Origin: Ceratocystis colombiana
Taxonomy: Eukaryota > Ascomycota > Sordariomycetes > Microascales > Ceratocystidaceae
Assembly: GCA_026419805.1 (NCBI GenBank)
Contig: JAOSLS010000129.1
Location: 1-64,000 of the forward strand
Length of the DNA stretch: 64,000 nt
Reading direction: 5' to 3'
A model generated the notes under the pieces. It was not told where the DNA came from. It saw nothing but the letters and a program-made list of their open reading frames with translations, and made no database searches. Shown one piece after another: positions 34,502-48,214 of the stretch. A program made the translations under genes and the position numbers. Numbering within the stretch: the first letter of the stretch is position 1; every line of letters starts with the position of its first letter.

Positions 34502-35988
34502 ATGACCGCCCACGCAGATCTGCGCCACTCTGAGCCTGTGGCCACAGCTATCAATGGCCAACACAAGAGTATTCCTTTCCTGCCCCTCTCCTACGACAGT
34601 CACAACTCCGAAGCCTCTTCCATCGAGCTAATCAAGGCCATTGAACCTGATTGGGTGTCGGCCGACGGCAACAAGCTCAATGATGGCGTCAAGATTGTGC
34701 GCTGTACCGACGGCATCACCAACACGCTCCTCAAGATCATCAACACGGCGAACGGCACCCGCTCCGCCGACGAGGCCGACAAGCATGCCTTTTTACTGCG
34801 CGCCTACGGTAACGGCACCGACGTCATCATCGATCGCGAGCGCGAGGCCGAGAACCACGAGCTCCTCATGCGCCACGGCCTGGCCCCCGAGCTGCTCGCC
34901 CGCTTCCAGAACGGCATGCTGTACCGCTACATCCGCGGCACTGTGACCCACCCTGAGGACCTGAGACGACCTGAGATATTTACTGCTGTGGCCCGGAGGC
35001 TGGCTGAGTGGCATGCGACAGTGCCCTGCATTGCTGCCAAGGATAGCGGCAAGACTGCCACCAACACCACTATCCCCACACAGGGCAGAGCCCGCAGTGC
35101 AACAAGCGGAAAGCCGGTCCCCAACATGTGGACGGTGCTGCAAAAGTGGATTCTGGCTTTGCCGACACAGACGGACAGCCAGAAAAAGAACCAGTCGACA
35201 CTCCAGGCCGAGTTCGAGTGGTTGCGAGAGCTGCTAGGCGGCCGGCCAACTCTGGGCGAGAACGGGGTGAGTACATGAATGATATAGCGCAAGACCCTTC
35301 TCACCCTCTCTTTACAGCAAACCAATGTGCTACTATGACCCCCTGCCCTCCCCCTTTCCCCGAAAAAAGACATTGGCCCTTCGTGCTGACCATTCTTTTT
35401 GTTTCTTACTCATAGCTTGTGTTTGCCCACTGCGATCTACTACACGGCAACATTATCGTCGAACCCAAGGACGTGACAGCGGCTTCGGGCTCCGATCAAG
35501 ACCTGACGGTTTGCTTCATCGACTATGAATATGCTACACCGTCACCAGCCGCCTTTGATATTTGCAACCACTTCGCCGAGTGGGGCGGCTTCGAGTGCGA
35601 CTACAACGTCATGCCTTCCAAGGCGCAGCGTCTCTCCTTCATCCGCAACTACATTGCCACCTACTTTGCCAAGAAGGACGGCAACGGCGCTAATTCGACC
35701 ACCAACCTGAGCAATGGGACCGCTGCTACGCCTCTGTCCACGGAGGAGCTTGAGAACGAAAGCCAGAAGCTCTTCATCGAGGTTGACCTTTTCCGCGGCA
35801 TTCCTGGCTTCTACTGGGGCATCTGGTCGCAGATCCAGGCCGTCATCTCCGAAATCGATTTTGACTATGCGTCGTATGCCAACGTCCGTCTAGGCGAGTA
35901 CTGGGCGTGGAAGGCCGAGTTCCAGGGGACACGCAAGCCAGATACTGAGCTGTGTTTGCGCGAGAAGCGCTGGGCAGCGGAGGAGTAG
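34502..35988 (+). CDS. eki1: Ethanolamine kinase (choline/ethanolamine kinase family)
   Basis: Exons 34502-35266 and 35416-35988, giving 445 aa. The 149-bp intron has donor GTGAGT, a GCTGAC branch site and acceptor CATAG, joining phase-0 exons. It would phosphorylate ethanolamine (perhaps also choline) with ATP, the first step of the cytosolic CDP-ethanolamine (Kennedy) pathway. Visible are the Gly/Thr-rich nucleotide region (DGITNTLLKI), LLRAYGNGTDVIIDREREAE, the Brenner phosphotransferase motif HCDLLHGN (about 260-267) with Asp262 and Asn267, and the choline-kinase motif FIDYEYA (about 289-295) followed by AFDICNHFAEWGGFECDY. The C-terminal FYWGIWSQIQAVISEIDFDY favours the ethanolamine-kinase branch over choline kinase, but substrate choice is inferred. 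The ATG context is GCCATGA. Confidence 0.9.
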
Positions 35989-36834
35989 CGGGGCGGAGGT
36001 GGTGGTTCTTGATGCGGGGAGGGAAGGGGGAGAGAATATACCAGGGGCAGAGGGGAGAAATGGGCAAGTGTGCTGTGCAGATGCAATGCAGCTCTGACGA
36101 GAAGATGCGAGCGTCGAAAAGCAGAGGGGGGGGGGGGAACAAAAGAGCGGACTGGGCTGGGCACAGTGCAGCAATGCAAAAAAGAAAGTACGCAATTCTC
36201 TTGTCAAGAGACTGGAACCCACCCTGCGCTCAACACCACCTCGTATGTTCTGATGTAAGGCCTTGTGTCCCGTCTTGTCATGTCTGGCGTTCGTCTATAT
36301 CCGTATCGTGACCAAGTCATTGGTTGAGGCATTAGCCCGTACATTGTTGCCGTAGTGCCTTGTGTGCTTCGGTACTTCGTCTATCTGTGAGACTTGCCGG
36401 CTTAGGAGCACGACGTTCCTCTCTACTGCCATTCTTTGTTCTTTGTTTGTATTGTCCTCTCTCTCTTCCTATCTTTCTTCCTCTGTCTCTCTCCCCCATC
36501 CTCTTGTCTTTGTGCTCCCCTCTCACCTTCTGCTCGGGCTGAGCTTCCTCTTTTTTTTTTTTTCTTTTTTATTACTTCTTTTTCTAAATTACCTTCTTTT
36601 CCTCTCTGTACATTTCCCGCCACTTCTCTCGCTCGGTTCACTTTGGTGCGTGGCATCTGGACAATCCTCAGAGACGACCATGTCCGTTCCCCGCCAGACT
36701 CGGCAGTAATTGATCATATGTAGTTTGATTTTAATGGATACCTAACCTGCCTTTTTCTTTTCCTCCCGTTCCTCTTGCTACTTAGATATGGTATTTTTGT
36801 TTCTGTTATTCCGCTATTCCGCTAATCGCCTCTG

Positions 36835-36849
36835 CCCCCCCCCCCCCCC
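36835..36849. repeat. Poly-C tract (15 nt)
   Basis: Run of 15 C, downstream of the kinase gene. Confidence 0.95.
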
Positions 36850-38913
36850 TTCTTCCCACTGCTGCTCCCAGCATATTCATTCCCTCATCTCTCCGTGCTC
36901 CTCGCCTCCCGTCGTCGCTTCTTTCTTTGGGCTGCAATGTTCGACTCCGCAAGGGCCTTTTGTCTGCTTTTGCCGCCTTTGTATTTATGTGTTATTCCTC
37001 CGCATCCCAATGTGTGTCTGTCTGTCTAGCTTGTCCTCACTCACCGTCTCCCTTTTTAGCCTGGGTGTGCCCTTTGTCATGTGGCAGATCTGCAGCCGCC
37101 CGGACACGAGAATGGGAACATGCAACGATAACAACGAAACGCGAGTGTGAAGAGGAGAGGGAAAATAGAAACCGGAGACTCCTAAAACAAGGAGAGAAGA
37201 AGAAGAAGGGGGAAAAAGAAAGTTAAAAAAAAAAAAAGGACAATGAAGAGTTACCGTCTATCATCTTGGCAGCGCAACAAGAAGCCTAATAAGGCATGGG
37301 GTGTAGGTCGCACAACAAATCAAGCCACAAAATGTAATGTGCGAATATCATTAGGGTTAGTGTATGAGAAATATCTTTTATTAGGGTCTGTCGTACTATC
37401 GACGGTAGAATAGAGGGGAATCGTCCTAGAGATGGAACTACGGCATAAATCATCGGACTCACGACAAGGCCTGGGAGCAAAGGCGAAGGAAGAAGAACAA
37501 AAAAGCAGCGGTGAGGGAGGTAGATAATGATGGCAAAAGAAGGTCAGCATTTACAGTTGGCTTTGACAAGGTATACATACTGCCGGCTGTGCAAACAATG
37601 TTGGGAAAACAACATGTCAAGGCCCAAAAGAACAGTCAGAAGCTAGCAGTGACGGGTAAATGGAGAGAGGGAGGAAGGAGAAATGGGGGGGGGATGGGAT
37701 ATATCCGGAAATCGAAAGGCGGGCGGGCATGTTTGTAAGCAGGCTACCGAGCTGTGCCCGAGGCCCCTATGCCCGACCCAGATTGTGGCCAACAGACAAT
37801 AGTGAGCGAGTAGAAGAGACAGAAGGGAAGGGAGAGGGGAAGTGGAGGAAGGGCTGTGTGTACTTTGAAGTTGGTTGACATTGGATGAGCCATGGTCCTT
37901 GTCCTCTCTTTTCTAGCCCTCTTTACCCTCATTGTCTCCTGCTTCTGCATGGTGACCTGGTTGTGTTTCTCCTCTGGGGCATGCGGCCGTTGTTTTCAGC
38001 GCCAACATGCAGTCAAATGGTAGCAACAAGCGGGAACTCTCACGAAACATAAAAAAAGGAAACAAATCGAAACTCACATCTAAGCTGAGACTGCTGCGGC
38101 CCGCCGCTACAACGTGCATATAGAACCATAGTATAGTAATGATGATCTGCTCTGTGCCAAGTAGCCTAGGCCTATAGACCTGCCTCTAATAGAGTCATAC
38201 TCCCCAACGCACGCAAAAGACACCTTCATTGCATGCCTAGGCTGTGCTGTTGCATTTTCGATTCCTTGTCTTTTTTTTTTTTTGGGGGGGGGAGGGGGTT
38301 GTTTATTTCACTGCCTTTCTCCCCCCGTTGACGGACAGGTTTGTTTTTGGTCGAGACATAGGAAGAGATAGGAGTCTACGTTGCTCTTCTCTGCCCTGAC
38401 TGGGCTGTGAGTCCTGGGAGGGGCGGGGATAGGATGTTGCTATGCTGAGCTCTGGTGTTACAGTGCATATATAGGAGGGGAGGGAGGGAGGGAGATGAGG
38501 GGAAAGGAGAGAAGAGACGGGATGGGGTAAGTTGGCCCGTTATTCTGCTTTCCTTGCTGTTCATTGTCTTGAAATGGACGACAGAACCCCCAGTGGGTGC
38601 TTACGTTTGTTCTTGACCCGTGGGTGGATGAGGCAGAGACGGCCAGAAGGCGGTTGACAACAGGCAGCCATGTCTACCTATGAGTGGCAGACTAAGCATG
38701 CACAGAGTGTGTACTCTGGCTCTTTCTCTGCACTCTTCTTCTGTGTCCCTCTGTCTGAGATTGCATGCAAACTAGCTGTTTTGGTTCTTGGCCTTGGCCT
38801 GAGCGACGTTGCTTTTTTTTTCTCTCAGTTCTTATCATGTTATTCGTCTCGTGGGTACGTACGCCTGAGCTTACCTTTGCAGCTTGGGACTTGGGCTCAA
38901 AAGTGGACTGGAC

Positions 38914-38936
38914 TGGGCTGGGCTGGGCTGGGCTGG
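38914..38936. repeat. GGGCT pentamer array
   Basis: Four to five tandem GGGCT units shortly before a TG microsatellite. Confidence 0.9.
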
Positions 38937-38957
38937 CTAGAGCCGGAGCCGCAATGG

Positions 38958-38958
<1 letters not shown>

Positions 38959-39002
<44 letters not shown>

Positions 39003-39006
39003 TGTG
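38959..39006. repeat. TG dinucleotide microsatellite
   Basis: About 18 TG units, one A interruption, then five more. Confidence 0.95.
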
Positions 39007-41369
39007 GATATGCAGCGTGTCCTTGCATCTTGGTGCTGCTTGATGTTGCTGCACGGTACTTAGAGTACACCGTCATGTACGATACGTACATCCATTGAAA
39101 AAGCAGAGATGCTTAAGCTCATGAGCATGTTATACGTGCGTCCTCACTGTCACAGCACTCCCACACCTCCCACACCCATATTCGCATCCACGTTTGCGTC
39201 CCACGTTCTCTTCCTGTTTTGGTGATCTTATAGCAACACTAATACCAATATCGGCAGCTCTCCCACTTCCCACACCTGTCTACCCATTCCCATTCTCCTC
39301 TCCTCTCCTCTCCTCTCTTTTATTGGCCTCCGGTTTGTTCTCTTCGCCCTTGAGCCCGGTCGGAATTGTCCGCAAGTCTTGGCCTGGTCCGTGTTTTTTT
39401 TCTCCATGTCTTTTTTTCACTCCTCTCCTGGTGGACGGACGTTTGATGTGAGAAACGAGGAGAACAGGAAACGAAGAGGGTATTTTAGCAGTGTAATTGT
39501 ATAGCTATACCACTAGCTATATGCTCCAACACAATAACGAGCTGGCCAGCCAATTTCCAGGACAATGTTGTGCTATGTGCTATGTTGCCATGGAAATTTA
39601 GCAAAACCATGTGTTGGTGATCTCTTTGGGCTTCTATGTTATATCACAGGTGAATATAGCGCTAACAGCTCGCCGGTTCATACCCATACCTAACAACGCA
39701 CAACATATGGACTGGAAATAAAGAGCTATAGAACAGCCATCAGGCTAGTACAGGGCCAGGCAGGACAGGCCATCAATTGCCAATAAAGCTTGTAATTCCG
39801 CAGCCACTTGAAACCAAGCTCGCCTGGCTTGTGTGTTGAGAGAGCAAGGAGAGAGAAAGAAGGAGAAAGAGAAGGAAGAAAAAAAAAAGAAAAAAAAAAA
39901 AAAAAAAGAAAAAGAAATATGGACAAGATCCTAAGCAGACGGGGAAAGAATTCCTACTCCCGTATCGGAACTTTTCTTTTCTTTTCTTTTCTTTCTTCCT
40001 CTTCTCTTGTTTTCCGTAGTTTCTTCTGGCTGTTGGAAAGAATAAAATGAGAGAAAAGGAAGCCCAGGGCGAAGGCGACATAGGGTAGGGAACAAGGGGG
40101 AAGTGAAAGTTCACTCGGTTTTATAGAGTTATATAATGGAGTTACTCAAAGCCCCTCCCCGTCCTCCCATCCCCAGATAGACAGGCTGCTGATTCAGGCA
40201 AGAAAAAAAAACCAGAAGTCGTATCCGCTGTCTGCCTTTCCTCTCGCCTGTGATGTGAAAATAAACCAAGGCTGAAAAGTCAGAGAGAGAGAAACCCCCC
40301 TCTCCCCTCCCTTCATGATAGTTCGTTCACAAGGTCTCCCCTGACATAGGCAAAGAGAACAAAAGCTACAGCAGGTCAAGACAACGACGTGGTGATTTTC
40401 AGGAGAGTGACACTGCAATCTTGGACTTGCGTTTTTGTTGTTTCTTGTTGGTTTACTGGGACATAAAGCGAGCCTGGCTTGTTCTTGTCGTTTTTTTTTT
40501 TTTTCGCGCAACAAGAGCCGGGGGCGCGTGGACGGGGAGGGAGGACGGAGAAAAGAGAGTGTCAATGGGTGGAGGCGGGGGGAAGAGGGAGGATGGACAT
40601 GGTTATGCTCAGTTACTCCTGCGTTCTGGTCCTGTTCTTTCTTCTTCCTCCTGCTTTTCAAGCGAAGCCTTCCACCTTCCCCCCTTCCTTCCTAGGCTTC
40701 CCGGGCCTTCCCATGTTTCTTCCGCTTTTGTTTCCTGTTTATGAAGACAGGAGGAGAAGGAGGAGGAGGAGGAAGAGGGAAGGGGCTTCAGGCCTGCCTT
40801 CTTTTCCACGTGCAAGCTTTGCAGTCCACAACGTACATACGATGTCGCGTCTCCCCCCCCCCCTCCTAGCCTGGCTCAGGGATACATGAGGGATGGCTAA
40901 CGGAGCCCCAAGTTCAACAACATCGAGCAGCCTGCTTCCTAGTAGCAGTAGCAGTAGTATTGCGAGTCCGACTTGGCAACCAGCAGGAGATTATATCGCT
41001 TGGTATTGTGTCTGCGTTGTGCTCGTGCAACATTGTCGTCAAGAGCGAAACCAAAAAACGGACCTAAAGGACCACACACCTCAGCCCAGTCCTTATGTTT
41101 GGTGTGCTGGCAAATTGCTTCTCATCTAACGGCGGCAATGCGTCCTTTTGATAGGCACAAAAATAAAAACAAAAGGACCCTGTTTAGTCGAGTGATATGG
41201 CGTCTAGTCTATTCTTATCCCCCTCTTCACAAAAAGAGTACAAAGAGGGACTAGCTGGGGACTTTGTGCAACTTGGTAGTTGTCATTGTCAGCTCTCTCG
41301 ACTTGAGATAAAACGTTCTTCCAGCTGTAGCTATAGAGCACATACAACTGAAAAGGGAGGGGAGAGGAG

Positions 41370-41372
<3 letters not shown>

Positions 41373-41408
<36 letters not shown>
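41373..41408. repeat. Poly-G tract (36 nt)
   Basis: Uninterrupted run of 36 G preceded by a G-rich purine stretch (41354-41372). It is the longest homopolymer in the window and can in principle fold into G-quadruplexes. Confidence 0.93.
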
Positions 41409-41409
<1 letters not shown>

Positions 41410-42413
41410 GTGGGAGTGAGAGAGAAGAGGAAAGTATACTTCTTGCAACGAACGTACGTTATTCATGCATAGCTCAATGAATTGTGCTACTGCTACTCGG
41501 GCTGTGGTGCTACGCTGCAAGTCGAAATATGTGAAGCTGAAACTTATACAGGCAGTCTTAGTCTTGCCTCGAAGAGGATGGAGGATGGGGACGGAGGGAC
41601 CTTTATACATGTGCGTTCTTCTTCACAGTCAGTCTCAGTCTTCGGCTGAAGCCTTTGTCACTCATGATAAGTGGCTTCCACGTTTTTTGCCTCGCCCTTC
41701 TTATTTTCCAATCAAGGCAAAAGGAATCACTGGCTTCGGCTGGAGGAAGAAGGTTTGGCGGGCGGCTAACCGCAGAGAGGAGAGCCCTAGCAGGGCCAGT
41801 CAAGCCAATTTGCGAAAAGTTTGGTTCTCCTGCCCGTTTGGCCCATCGAGTATTTAACCCTAATAGAGAAGACCGAAACCCAGATTCTCTCCTCTCGGGC
41901 CGGAATTTAGCCTGGACCTGGGGAATCTAGGAAGCCGATCATTCGCACAGTGAGAACGCACTGGTGCTCTCTATCTCGTTGGTTGGGGGGGGGGGGAGGG
42001 AGGGGGGCATTTGCTTTCTTTTGTTGAGTTTGTGCTTTTTGGCAGTTTTAGCCACGGGGAAATAAAATATGAAAAAAAAAAAAGTTGGAAAAGTTGGATA
42101 CGGGCTTAGAGCCTTGAAGCGACGGTTTGTTTTTTTTTTTTTTTTCAGTTTCTCTACTCTGTTTGAATTGGCCTCTTGCATTAGGGGGAGGAAGTTTTAC
42201 CCTGCGCTGCCCCTTTACCTGCATCGCGCATACGCTAGCATGCAGGCTCATATCAACACATTGCAGGCAATCACGCTCAGTGGGATTGCGCTTGCAGAAA
42301 GAAAGAAAACGAGACAGCGAGACGAGACGAGATGGGCGAGACCATCAGAAACAAGAGAAGGAAGCAAGAAGAAAAAGGACACCTTGGGTTGCCAGCCGTG
42401 GCCCTAGCCTAGC

Positions 42414-42466
42414 CCTGGCCTGGCCTGGCCTGGCCTGGCCTGGCCTGCCTGGCCTGTCTGGCCTGT
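42414..42466. repeat. TGGCC pentamer array
   Basis: Six perfect TGGCC units followed by degenerate TGCC/TGTC variants. Confidence 0.92.
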
Positions 42467-44468
42467 CCTCTATCCCTCCTTTGCCTTAACTTCTAACAAT
42501 GGTAACGACAAGGGAAGCGTCTGAAACACAGTAAACAAACAAAGGGACCCGGGGCCAGGAGAGTGAAGAAAAATGAACGAGAACGAACGAGAATGAGCCA
42601 AGAAAGAGACGAGGGAGACAAGAGAAACGAGAGGAGCGAGAGAAACGAAAAGACGAGGGTATGTGACAGGTTATTTTGCTCGCTATACATTGCCATTCCA
42701 AGCTGTCTCTCCTGTCTATCAACATTAGTGTCGGCGGGTGGTACTTGATAATACTACGGCGGGCTGGGGAGGAAGAATACCAAGCGGGCCAGGATCAAGG
42801 CCAGGGCCAGGGCCAGGACTGAGCATCGGCTGGGCATCAAGACTGGGTATCAGGACCGATGGTCCCCCTTCCTCCCTCTCCCGCCGGCCATGGCTGACTG
42901 ACTGGCGCTAGCCAGGGAAGCTTGACGCTTGAGTGAAGCTCCCCAAGGAGAGCTGCTGCGCTGCTCTGTGCTGCTTTGTGTTGCTCTGTACCGCCCTGTG
43001 TTGCTCTGTGCTTTGCTGTGTTGGCTAGAGATGCTGCACACAGGATATTTGGCCTACGACATATCAGTGAGCGTTAGCCCTAACCCTAGGGCATGGCACT
43101 TCTTTTTGTGGCCTTTGTTCTTTATTTTCATTCCTGCCTAAGTTTATCCAAAACCCCATCACTGTCGCACAAATAACAAAATACAATTTCATTGTTCCTA
43201 CCTGCACAAATAGTGCACAGTACTATTACTTGCTGGGCTGCTGCTATTGGCTCGCTGAAGAGTGACATAAATAGGGCATAAGTAGAGCCTCGGCTGAGAT
43301 GAAGGCTGACCCTGTCCTGATATTGACACAAAAAAAAAAAACCTGTTCTCTTGTTTATTTTTTGTACAATGCACAAAAAAACTGGGGAAAACCTGTTTAA
43401 AGCCGCGTGGTGGACATTGTTGCTGTTCTTGCTGTTGGTTCCTGATCTTAGGCCTAGCGGAAGAAATAAAAAAGAAAAGAAGCCCCGAGACGACGTGGTA
43501 GTATGGGCAAGGCCCCCCCCCCAATATGCACTAGCAAGCCACACAATTATACCTGTGCGTACCGTACATGTAAGTGAGTATGCAAGAAGCTATATTATAT
43601 AACACAAGGCTAGCAACAGCCAGGAAGCTCTTGGCAGTGCCAGTGCACCAGGCGATCACAGCTCCAGCGAGAGAAGAAAAAGAAGAAGATGAAGAAGAAG
43701 GAGAAGAACAAAGCTTTGGCCCGGATTCACATACAGTCAGCTCCTATAAGACTTGGCTTATAGCATAACAAGGGAAGACAGGAGACAAGACGGCGAAAGA
43801 GGGAGGAATGGCGCTGGCCTGTAGCGCACTTGTTTCTTTGTTGTTGAGGACGGGTATAAGAGGAGCAATGACGAAGAAAAAGAAAAGAAAACCGCCCAAC
43901 GAAGCAGGATTGGGGGCTTGCATCTGCTACATCGCTATGCGCTTTTTTTTTTTTTTTTTTCCCTGTGCTCTTTGATGATTATTTCGCAGTATTTTTTCAC
44001 TTTTTTCTTTTCATCTATTTTCTAATATTTTCTCATGGTTTTTAGTCTTTCCTCGTATTTTATTTTTCCTTTTATTCTCACTACCTCGCCAGTTCCTAGG
44101 CGCCACTCCGAACGTAACCCATCCCCTCACCTCCCTGTATAAACTAACCCTTGTTATCGCTCCTGTGACCCTTGTCTTTGCACTCTCTGGGCCAACTGAA
44201 GAACTGCCCACTCCCCCACCCTGTGGTCATGGCTGATCCTGGTCTTGCGCTACCCTGTTCCATCCTGGCTCCATGGAGTATGGAGGATCTAGATTCACAC
44301 TTCAATAGCTTCAGGGGGAAGGGCATCAGGCCATTATGGACGGGGAAGAACAGGAGGAAGAAGAAAGAGGATCAAAGGACCTCGCTGAGCCGATTTAGTA
44401 AATCTCTTGTATTTCTGGGCTGACTTGACGATGGGAAAGATGAGACGAGAAAGCGGTAATAAGAGAGG

Positions 44469-44517
44469 GGTGGTGGTGGTGGTGGTGGTGGTGGTGGAGG
44501 AGGAGGAGGAGGAGGGC

Positions 44518-44565
<48 letters not shown>

Positions 44566-44602
44566 TGTGTGTGTGTGTCTGTCTGTCTGTCTGTCTGTCT
44601 GG
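44469..44602. repeat. Compound microsatellite: GGT, GGA, GA, GT, GTCT
   Basis: Five simple-repeat types abut each other. GGT (about 9 copies) passes into GGA (6 copies). Then come GA (21 copies, 44521-44562), GT (about 8 copies) and GTCT (about 6 copies). Each junction differs from the last by about one base of the unit, as if each repeat seeded the next. Confidence 0.95.
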
Positions 44603-46082
44603 AGCGACTACGTGCGAATGTGTCTGAGTGAGTACGTGTGAATGCGTGAGTGAGCAAGAGTGAGAGCGTCAAAGGAAGAGAGGACAAAGAGGAACAAGGA
44701 GGACAAGGACCACTATGAAGACCACCGATACGACCAGACGGCCGGATGAGATGGCTAATTAGCTGGCCAAGTCAAATCAGCAAGCGCAAAGCAAGACCAA
44801 GAGCTAATGTCGTAGTCGACCGGGCGCCAAAAGACCAAAAAGTCCACACCCAAAGACTAATCAATGGGTAATGTAATGGATGCCAATATATCCGGCATAT
44901 TTCCACCCCAACACCTGTAAACCTCTTCGTCTCTTCCCCTCGAGCAGACAATCTTATAATCAGCCAAATCCCGTTTAATATCTCCCGCGCACGCGCCATC
45001 ACCAATATATATAGTACTAGTAGTATATGTGTTTCTGGATGCGAATATTGCCTACCGGCCACCCAAGTAGGCCCACGATATGGCCATTACAGTGAACCAC
45101 ACCTGCGATAAGACTTATTTGCCGTGCGTTGATTTGCTGCTCAAGCTCCCTCTTGGCCATCGCCATCGGCTGGTCCGAAGACAATACACATACACACAAG
45201 TGCGTTTGTGATGTTGCGGGTTTGATGTTTGTCAATGTGTGCATGTGCTTGTGGAGAGAGCCAGGCGTGCCGGTGTTATCTTTATACCTCATATCAGGAA
45301 TTTCTTGTTCAGCTGAAGTGCCTTTTCCTCTACTGTCTTTGTTACGTTTTTTACGTTTTCTCTATTACGCCAAGTGCTAGATGTAGTACACGTGCCTCTC
45401 ACTCAACCGCTACCACCACCACCATCACATCACTATTGCTTTAGCCTAGGGATACCCTCCTTATTTACCGAGCTTCTTCTATGCATTTAATACGCAATTT
45501 ATTGTAATATCCATAGACACAAACAAGAAGCAGCAAAGGAGACCAACAGGAGATGAAAAGGAAATCACTAAGAAGAGGAAAAAAAAAAAAAGAAACCCCC
45601 CCCCCCCCCAAGTTGTTGAGTCGTTAGCAGCAGGGAAGAAGCCTGACGGTGTAGTAAGCTTGGTAACATAGAATCCCATTCTGGCCGGCCTGGCTCATGC
45701 TGCGGCAACACACGACGCAAGTAGCCAGCCTTTTTATTCTAGTTTCTCCCAAAATTTTCACTCGGCAAGCTACCGTTGCTGCCACAGGCAAAAAAGAAAA
45801 GGCGAGAAAGTGAAGAAAAGCGTTGGCTTGTATATGCGTGTACATGTACTGCCGAGGCGGGTATTACCACAAGCTGGCTGATCCCTCGGGTAGAATATGG
45901 GGTCTGGTTGTCTGCCCTTTGGGTTCTCTCTACTACCCTCTAGCTCTTTCTTTCTTCTTTGTCTTCTACCAGTAGCAGTAATACCAAATCGTGCTACAGC
46001 GGTGTAGGACAATGGAGGGTTTGCTGACCTGACCTGGCCGGCCTATATTACCATTGTATGACCCCACTCCCCTTCTCCCCCT

Positions 46083-46083
<1 letters not shown>

Positions 46084-46118
<35 letters not shown>

Positions 46119-46134
46119 TTACCCCCCCCCCCCC
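46084..46134. repeat. Poly-C tracts C35 and C13
   Basis: 35 C, then TTA, then 13 C. Opposite in strand to the G36 tract 4.7 kb to the left. Confidence 0.93.
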
Positions 46135-48166
46135 TCCCTCCTGGCTCCTCGATTGGATTACCGCTGAATGCGATGTTGATTGCTTGACCTGGCCGGTGCT
46201 CTTGGGGCAAATTATTTCGCTGGCAATATCTAGCGATAACAATGGCTGGCTAGCTAGCTAGGTTTGATCCTCCATGCTGGCTGAGGCTTATTATTTAGCT
46301 GCAAACAGGTCTACTAAAAAGTAAAAACAAGGCCAAGGCCAAGGCCAAGACCAGGCCAGAGACCAGAGACCAGAGACCAAATCGCTCTGCAGCCATGCAG
46401 CAATCAGCCGGGAAAAGAACCCTAGTAGAGGCCTGGAAGCTGCGACTCGGCATGTGATCTGGCGTATTTTGTGCTTGCTTGCACTTGTATCGTCTGTATG
46501 GACTGTGTTGAACTGCGCTGGACCGTGTGCCCGTGCTCGGGGTCTCCTGGTGAATGCCTACCACACACACACACACACACAATGTTCTTCACACCTATGC
46601 GCACACGCACACATGTACGCAACACATGCATACTGGTGCATGCCTGATGCATACCTAATGCACACTAGCTGCTATGCGTGGCGTGCATCGAAGCTGGATG
46701 CACTTGATCTTCTACAAGGAGACTTAACCTCACTTTGCTCCCTTGCCCGCTCGCTCATTTGCTCGCTGGCTGCGCGCTCCTGCAGTTGGCACGGAGCCGA
46801 AGCTACCGGAACAAAAACCTACCTAGCCGCCCATAGTTACCATGTTGCAAAAGCATGTATACCATGTCCTATGATATACGTACGCACACCGCACACCTCA
46901 TCAAGTCGTGATGCGGGACCATGTAGTGTTACTCCAAGGGTGTGCTAAGAAAGACCCAAATAGAACCAAGGTTTGGCTACACCACCTTTTTTGTCGTTTT
47001 GCTATGCCCATGACATACATGGCCATGCTCTCTTTGCGCCCTTTAAAACCCAGCCACTGGGGAAAAGGGTTCCATTGTCGCTGAGCTGGATTGCACTTGG
47101 TATTCTTGCTGAGACAACACACAAAGTGCACCACCTACTTAAGGGACAGGAACCTCATTGCCACAGGAGAACCAACCACAGCAGCGACAAAAGCAGCGAC
47201 ATGAACAACAACAACAACAACAAAAACGTCAGAGACAGGGCTTGGCTGGAAGGAATACGAAGGCTTACTTACAAAAGAGACGAATTACAAACAACTGATA
47301 GGAAAATAATAAAGCCAGTCAAAGTTGGCAGACAGGCTGGCGAACGTTGCCTGCACTTATCTTGGTTTCCCTCCCTTGAGAACCTGGAAACCCCATTTTT
47401 CCGCCACTTAAAATGACAGCTCGCAAGTGCTTTGTGTAAACCACTTTGCTTTGCTCACTGAAACCCATTGCCGCATTGCATCTTATAACTCGTCACATCG
47501 AATATCAGAGTCATCATCACCCTGGAGTCTGACTACTACGCATTAGGAAATATCCGGCGCTGATCCGGCGCCTTTAAGCCGGAAGGTCCTTTTATTATAG
47601 AGAAAAGGCAGAAGCGGCAACGTCGCTCTCTTTGCTTTGATAGCTTGTCTCCCTTTGAATTCCGCGTGTAATCTTATCGCCTGTGTCCCTTCTCTTTTTG
47701 ACTTGAGGGAGAAGAAGCCTGGGATTTTCCTGTAGAAGTTGACGTTGGCAACTTCCTTTCTTGCCAGAATCACCACGCACACAACCCGCACAATTCGTGT
47801 GTGTACAGGCGCGTTTGCTGCTCTTGCCGCGCACAAAATAATTTTTGCGAAATTGAAAACCAGCACTTGCGATGAAAGTTGCAAGCCTTGTGAAAAGCTA
47901 GACGTATTTGTAATCCAAAAAAAAGAAGGCCATTCTCCTTGCGTCCTGGTCGCTTGTAATTCTGATAATTACTCCGCCCAACTTGATGGCTGTGGCGGCA
48001 AAACACGTCCGGGAAGACGAGCTGCTACACAAGTACGGCTTTTTGGGGCTATTTTCCCTTCTTTCTTTTCGGTGAATGCATCTTTATTTGCAACGCCCCA
48101 GCAGGCTTGACATCATCCTCGCCCTCTCTCTATGGCTGCCTCATTCTCAATCCATCCATGCGCTGA

Positions 48167-48168
<2 letters not shown>

Positions 48169-48212
<44 letters not shown>
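48169..48212. repeat. GA dinucleotide microsatellite
   Basis: 22 GA units about 1.2 kb upstream of the F-box gene. Confidence 0.95.

Positions 48213-48214
<2 letters not shown>

Noticed and set aside
38670..39098. 142-codon frame containing a Cys-Val repeat
   Set aside because: The repeat is a translated TG microsatellite; the rest has no conserved feature.
43070..43095. Telomere-like CCCTAACCCTA motif
   Set aside because: Only about two degenerate units; similar single motifs occur at several other places, so it is not a telomere tract.
44334..44687. 117-codon - strand frame with Ser-Leu and Thr repeats
   Set aside because: It is a translation of the compound microsatellite.
44772..45292. 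Two overlapping - strand frames that might be exons of one gene
   Set aside because: No consistent splice sites join them and the products resemble nothing known.
46973..47416. 147-codon frame with an Asn run
   Set aside because: Begins with a codon in unremarkable DNA, no domain, and the Asn run is an AAC microsatellite; not enough to call a gene.
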